From Bacillota bacterium (GTDB taxonomy: Bacteria > Bacillota > Peptococcia > Peptococcales > Peptococcaceae): 7,835 nucleotides of DNA. Position numbers and translations under genes: made by a program. Of the stretch, positions 5,638 to 7,835 are shown piece by piece. The stretch spans positions 1-7,835 of the forward strand of contig JAEZVS010000105.1 of assembly GCA_023443145.1 (NCBI GenBank). Reading direction: 5' to 3'. Each line of letters begins with the position of its first letter. Position 1 is the stretch's first letter. The notes beneath the pieces were generated by a model. The model ran no database searches. It saw nothing but the letters and a program-made list of their open reading frames with translations, and was not told where the DNA came from.

Positions 5638-6339
5638 TTGCTCATGAAAGTTTTAACGTCAATAACGTATGCCGAGACAAGCGTCCCGAATGAATCTGGA
5701 GAAGACTTTCCGCAAGAAGCGGGCACACTTTATCATTTTCCAATGAACTATTCGGTTTTGGGACAGCGTTTGGCGCTGCTTTTGTATGATAAACAAGTGA
5801 AATTGTTTGAGCAGGATAAAATCACTATTGTATTCAGCACATATCTAGAGCCGGGCACCACTGATGAGAACGGCCGGTTATCCCATAATGGCTCGCGTTA
5901 CATCACAATTGGTGTATCTGCCAATGCATTTAATACGATGACCTATGATGATCGCATAGCATATCTTTTAAAGACCACAAAAGATATTCTGGAAGCCCAA
6001 GATGTAGCGGGACAATATCACCAGGATATAGAAGAGGCCGTTTCACAGGTCTTACTTGGTGGTGAAGAACTGGACCTTGTCTACCAGCGTAAAAAAGATC
6101 AAAAAGTTGAAGTAGATGTATTGCTTAATCTTTTTGATAGTGGCATGTGCCGCATATCTTCCATTATAAAATCAAGTGACGGGCGCACCATTCAACGTGA
6201 TCACGTAGATGACGTACATTGCTTATCCGTTGCACAGCAAAGATGCGGCAGTATTTTAATAAGAAAAAATAAGATTATTATTAAGCCTCAAAAAAATATT
6301 CTTAGCAAAGAGTTTGAACCGATCGAAATCAATTATTAA
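5638..6339 (+). CDS. Protein of unknown function, 233 aa
   Basis: I do not recognise this protein. It has no signal peptide or membrane segment, so it is probably cytosolic. The sequence suggests a mixed alpha/beta fold: a likely strand at 3-12, an acidic flexible stretch (14-29), a helix (about 38-58), strands at 62-70 and 86-94 flanking a Gly/Asp-rich loop (72-85), helices at 103-120 and 126-140, then mainly strands (145-178 and 203-218) with a basic patch RKNKIIIKP (209-217). Cysteines at 171, 195 and 203 show no metal-site spacing. No catalytic signature is evident. Start at TTG 5638 (or ATG 5644); an in-frame ATG at 5566 is rejected because it precedes both the -10 element and the ribosome binding site. 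It appears to be a single-gene transcription unit with its own promoter and terminator. Base composition matches its neighbours, so recent transfer is not indicated. The second half (YDDRIAYLLKTTKDIL) vaguely recalls some small immunity-type proteins, too weakly to call. Confidence 0.85.
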   Translation: MLMKVLTSITYAETSVPNESGEDFPQEAGTLYHFPMNYSVLGQRLALLLYDKQVKLFEQDKITIVFSTYLEPGTTDENGRLSHNGSRYITIGVSANAFNTMTYDDRIAYLLKTTKDILEAQDVAGQYHQDIEEAVSQVLLGGEELDLVYQRKKDQKVEVDVLLNLFDSGMCRISSIIKSSDGRTIQRDHVDDVHCLSVAQQRCGSILIRKNKIIIKPQKNILSKEFEPIEINY

Positions 6340-6354
6340 ATTTAATTTACATTT

Positions 6355-6393
6355 AAAATGCCGATTTCTCCCGGCGGGAAATCGGCATTTTTT
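6355..6393 (+). terminator. Intrinsic terminator after the unknown gene
   Basis: AAAATGCCGATTTC (6355-6368) pairs with GAAATCGGCATTTT (6378-6391). The inner CCC/GGG can also pair, and six T (6388-6393) follow. It lies 15 nt after the stop codon. The minus strand ends in only four T, so it is mainly a rightward terminator. Confidence 0.93.
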
Positions 6394-6394
6394 A

Positions 6395-6423
6395 TTGTAG
6401 GATGAGCAAATTATGTGTACAAT
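6395..6423 (+). promoter_or_regulatory. Promoter of the yicC-gmk unit
   Basis: -35 TTGTAG (6395-6400), a 17-nt spacer and -10 TACAAT (6418-6423), directly after the preceding terminator. The expected start is near 6430, giving a leader of about 36 nt. The -10 overlaps an inverted repeat at 6420-6438. Confidence 0.7.
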
Positions 6424-6438
6424 ATTTTCATGATATTG
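6420..6438. repeat. Inverted repeat CAATAT-7-ATATTG over the yicC start site
   Basis: Perfect 6-bp arms (6420-6425 and 6433-6438) span the -10 box and predicted transcription start of the yicC promoter. The position suits a repressor operator. As RNA it would be only a weak AU hairpin. Function is inferred from position only. Confidence 0.45.
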
Positions 6439-6465
6439 CAGAGATGACATTCGGGAGGTGACCAC

Positions 6466-7338
6466 GTGCGTAGCATGACAGGTTATGGTGCTTATTCGGC
6501 GGAAAACAGCCGCTGGCAATGTGAGGTGACCATCCATTCAGTCAATCATAAACGCTACGATCTTCATCTCACCATGCCAAGCTTTTTACGTGAAGAGGAG
6601 CCGGACATTCGAGCGCAATTTGCTCAGAATGTGTTGCGCGGAAATGTAACCGCATCCATTATTTTTCGACCAACAGCGCAATCAAGCGGTTCTATATGTG
6701 TGAATGAGTCTTTGTTGCACAATATTTTAGAAACTGCAGAAAAATTTGTCGATCACTCCGAGAATCTTAAATTTACAGATGTATTGGCTGCTATGCAACT
6801 GCCAAACGTACTGACGGAATCACCTCCTGAAATAACGGAAGAAGACAAAACGCTTCTTTATTCTGTGTTGGCTAAAAGTTTAAAGAATTTTAAAGAGGCC
6901 ACAGAAAAGGAGGGGCGTTATCTGCAAGAAGAACTTCAATTGCGACTTGGACATTTTGAAGAGGCTTATCGATCTTTAAAATTGGCGGCGCCCCGCGTCG
7001 AAATGCAATGCGAACAAAAACTGCGGGATAAGATGAATTCTTTTTTTCCAAATCAGGAATACGACGAAAAACGCTTATTAGAAGAGTTGGTTTATTATTT
7101 AAACAGAGTGAGTATCGATGAAGAGTTGGTACGCTTAGAGAGCCATCTAAAAAAAATTCATGAATTATTTGAGGAGCCGGGGGCCATTGGTAAAAATTGT
7201 GATTTTTATTTTCAGGAAATGAACCGTGAAGTCAACACCAGTGGTTCCAAAGTAAACGATGCGGAAGCATCTGTTGCTGTGGTTACAATGAAAACAATTT
7301 TAGATCAAATGCGCGAGCAAATCCAAAATGTTGTCTAA
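6466..7338 (+). CDS. yicC: YicC/YloC family endoribonuclease
   Basis: 290 aa, full length for the family (B. subtilis YloC is about 291). Members are reported as cytosolic endoribonucleases acting in RNA turnover. The N-terminal domain starts RSMTGYG (2-8) and has SVNHKRYDLHL (25-35), a form of the family's VNxR segment. The C-terminal domain has EKEGRYLQEEL (147-157), then SIDEELVRLESHL (216-228) and DFYFQEMNREVNTSGSK (246-262), the most conserved block. The usual GRKLDF before it reads GKNCDF here. The start is GTG: GGGAGGTGA ends 4 nt upstream, and this gives the family N-terminus exactly. It is the first gene of a unit from the promoter at 6395, with gmk 47 nt downstream. The small remA gene often found between these two in Bacillota is absent here. 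Confidence 0.95.
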   Translation: MRSMTGYGAYSAENSRWQCEVTIHSVNHKRYDLHLTMPSFLREEEPDIRAQFAQNVLRGNVTASIIFRPTAQSSGSICVNESLLHNILETAEKFVDHSENLKFTDVLAAMQLPNVLTESPPEITEEDKTLLYSVLAKSLKNFKEATEKEGRYLQEELQLRLGHFEEAYRSLKLAAPRVEMQCEQKLRDKMNSFFPNQEYDEKRLLEELVYYLNRVSIDEELVRLESHLKKIHELFEEPGAIGKNCDFYFQEMNREVNTSGSKVNDAEASVAVVTMKTILDQMREQIQNVV

Positions 7339-7385
7339 CTGCACCTGAAATAGTTCCACCTATGTCTTAGAATGAGGATTTTATT

Positions 7386-7835
7386 ATGACATTATCACAC
7401 AAAAAAGCGGGCATATTGGTTGTTATGTCCGGACCGTCGGGGGCCGGAAAGGGAACTTTGTGTGCCCATCTCAGAGAGCAAATTCATTTGGAATATTCTA
7501 TTTCTGCCACCACCCGTGCGCCGAGGCCGGGCGAGATTGACGGTACGGATTATTTTTTTATGACAGAAGAAGCTTTTAAAGAAAAAATCAAAGAAGATGG
7601 TTTTTTAGAGTGGGCCCAAGTATATAATAATTATTATGGCACTCCTTTAGATTACATTGAAGAAAAAATTGCAGCAGGCTGTGATGTGATGGTCGAAATT
7701 GATCCGCAAGGCGCCAAGCAGGTAAAGCTAAAAAACAATCAAGCGGTATTGGTTTTTATAATGCCGCCATCCTATCAAGAGTTGGAAAATCGCATTAGAG
7801 GACGTGCTACCGAAACAGAAGAGCAGATTATTAAT
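7386..7835 (+). CDS. gmk: Guanylate kinase (N-terminal 150 residues)
   Basis: The gene runs off the right edge; 150 of about 200 residues are visible. The enzyme phosphorylates GMP (and dGMP) with ATP to give GDP (dGDP), an essential cytosolic step in nucleotide supply and (p)ppGpp homeostasis. It has the P-loop GPSGAGKGT (16-24), the GMP-binding segment TTRAPRPGEIDGTDYFF, then FLEWAQVYNNYYGTP, EIDPQGAKQV and the start of the lid region PPSYQELENRIRGRATETEEQI. All are typical; proline in EIDPQGA is a slight variant of the EIDxQGA motif. The ATG at 7386 has GAGG at 7374-7377. It lies 47 nt after yicC with no terminator between them, so co-transcription is likely. What follows (often rpoZ) is outside the window. 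Confidence 0.97.
   Translation, partial: MTLSHKKAGILVVMSGPSGAGKGTLCAHLREQIHLEYSISATTRAPRPGEIDGTDYFFMTEEAFKEKIKEDGFLEWAQVYNNYYGTPLDYIEEKIAAGCDVMVEIDPQGAKQVKLKNNQAVLVFIMPPSYQELENRIRGRATETEEQIIN

Noticed and set aside
6256..6537. Minus-strand 93-codon frame across the terminator and yicC start
   Set aside because: It runs through an intrinsic terminator and the yicC promoter, with no ribosome binding site or recognisable product.

Overview
This is a compact, moderately AT-rich chromosomal segment that looks like Bacillota (Firmicutes), probably Clostridia or a related class. The evidence is strong GGAGGTGA-type Shine-Dalgarno sites, T-rich intrinsic terminators, sigma-A-type promoters, a BmrCD/TM287-288-style heterodimeric ABC exporter pair, and a yicC-gmk linkage. 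I cannot name a genus. I see no insertion sequence, phage gene, CRISPR array or other sign of recent transfer.

Layout. Positions 1-1903 (minus strand) hold two halves of a heterodimeric ABC exporter: a complete 572-aa subunit with a degenerate Walker B, then the first 62 codons of its partner, joined by an ATGA stop/start overlap. Positions 1904-2194 have no convincing gene but contain several inverted repeats. A tRNA-Arg(CCG) gene at 2238-2309 has its own near-consensus promoter. Its terminator (2316-2355) is bidirectional and shared with a convergent sirtuin gene (2367-3083, minus strand). The sirtuin lacks the fourth zinc cysteine.

Diverging from the sirtuin is a three-gene plus-strand cluster: trmL (tRNA wobble 2'-O-methyltransferase), an alpha/beta hydrolase whose start overlaps the trmL end by 13 nt, and asd (aspartate-semialdehyde dehydrogenase) 25 nt downstream. 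Next is a stand-alone gene for a 233-aa protein I do not recognise (5638-6339), with an extended -10 promoter and a strong terminator of its own. The window ends with yicC (endoribonuclease family) and a truncated gmk (guanylate kinase), starting from a promoter just after that terminator.

Most of the window is housekeeping: tRNA and tRNA modification, aspartate-family amino acid synthesis, GMP phosphorylation, RNA turnover and export. I did not find a clear undescribed system. The best candidates for novelty are the unrecognised 5638-6339 protein with its duplicated promoter-like element, the altered zinc site of the sirtuin, and unexplained inverted repeats upstream of the exporter operon and at the yicC promoter. 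Several starts were revised from the longest possible reading frame because the ribosome binding sites here sit a uniform 3-5 nt before the start codon.
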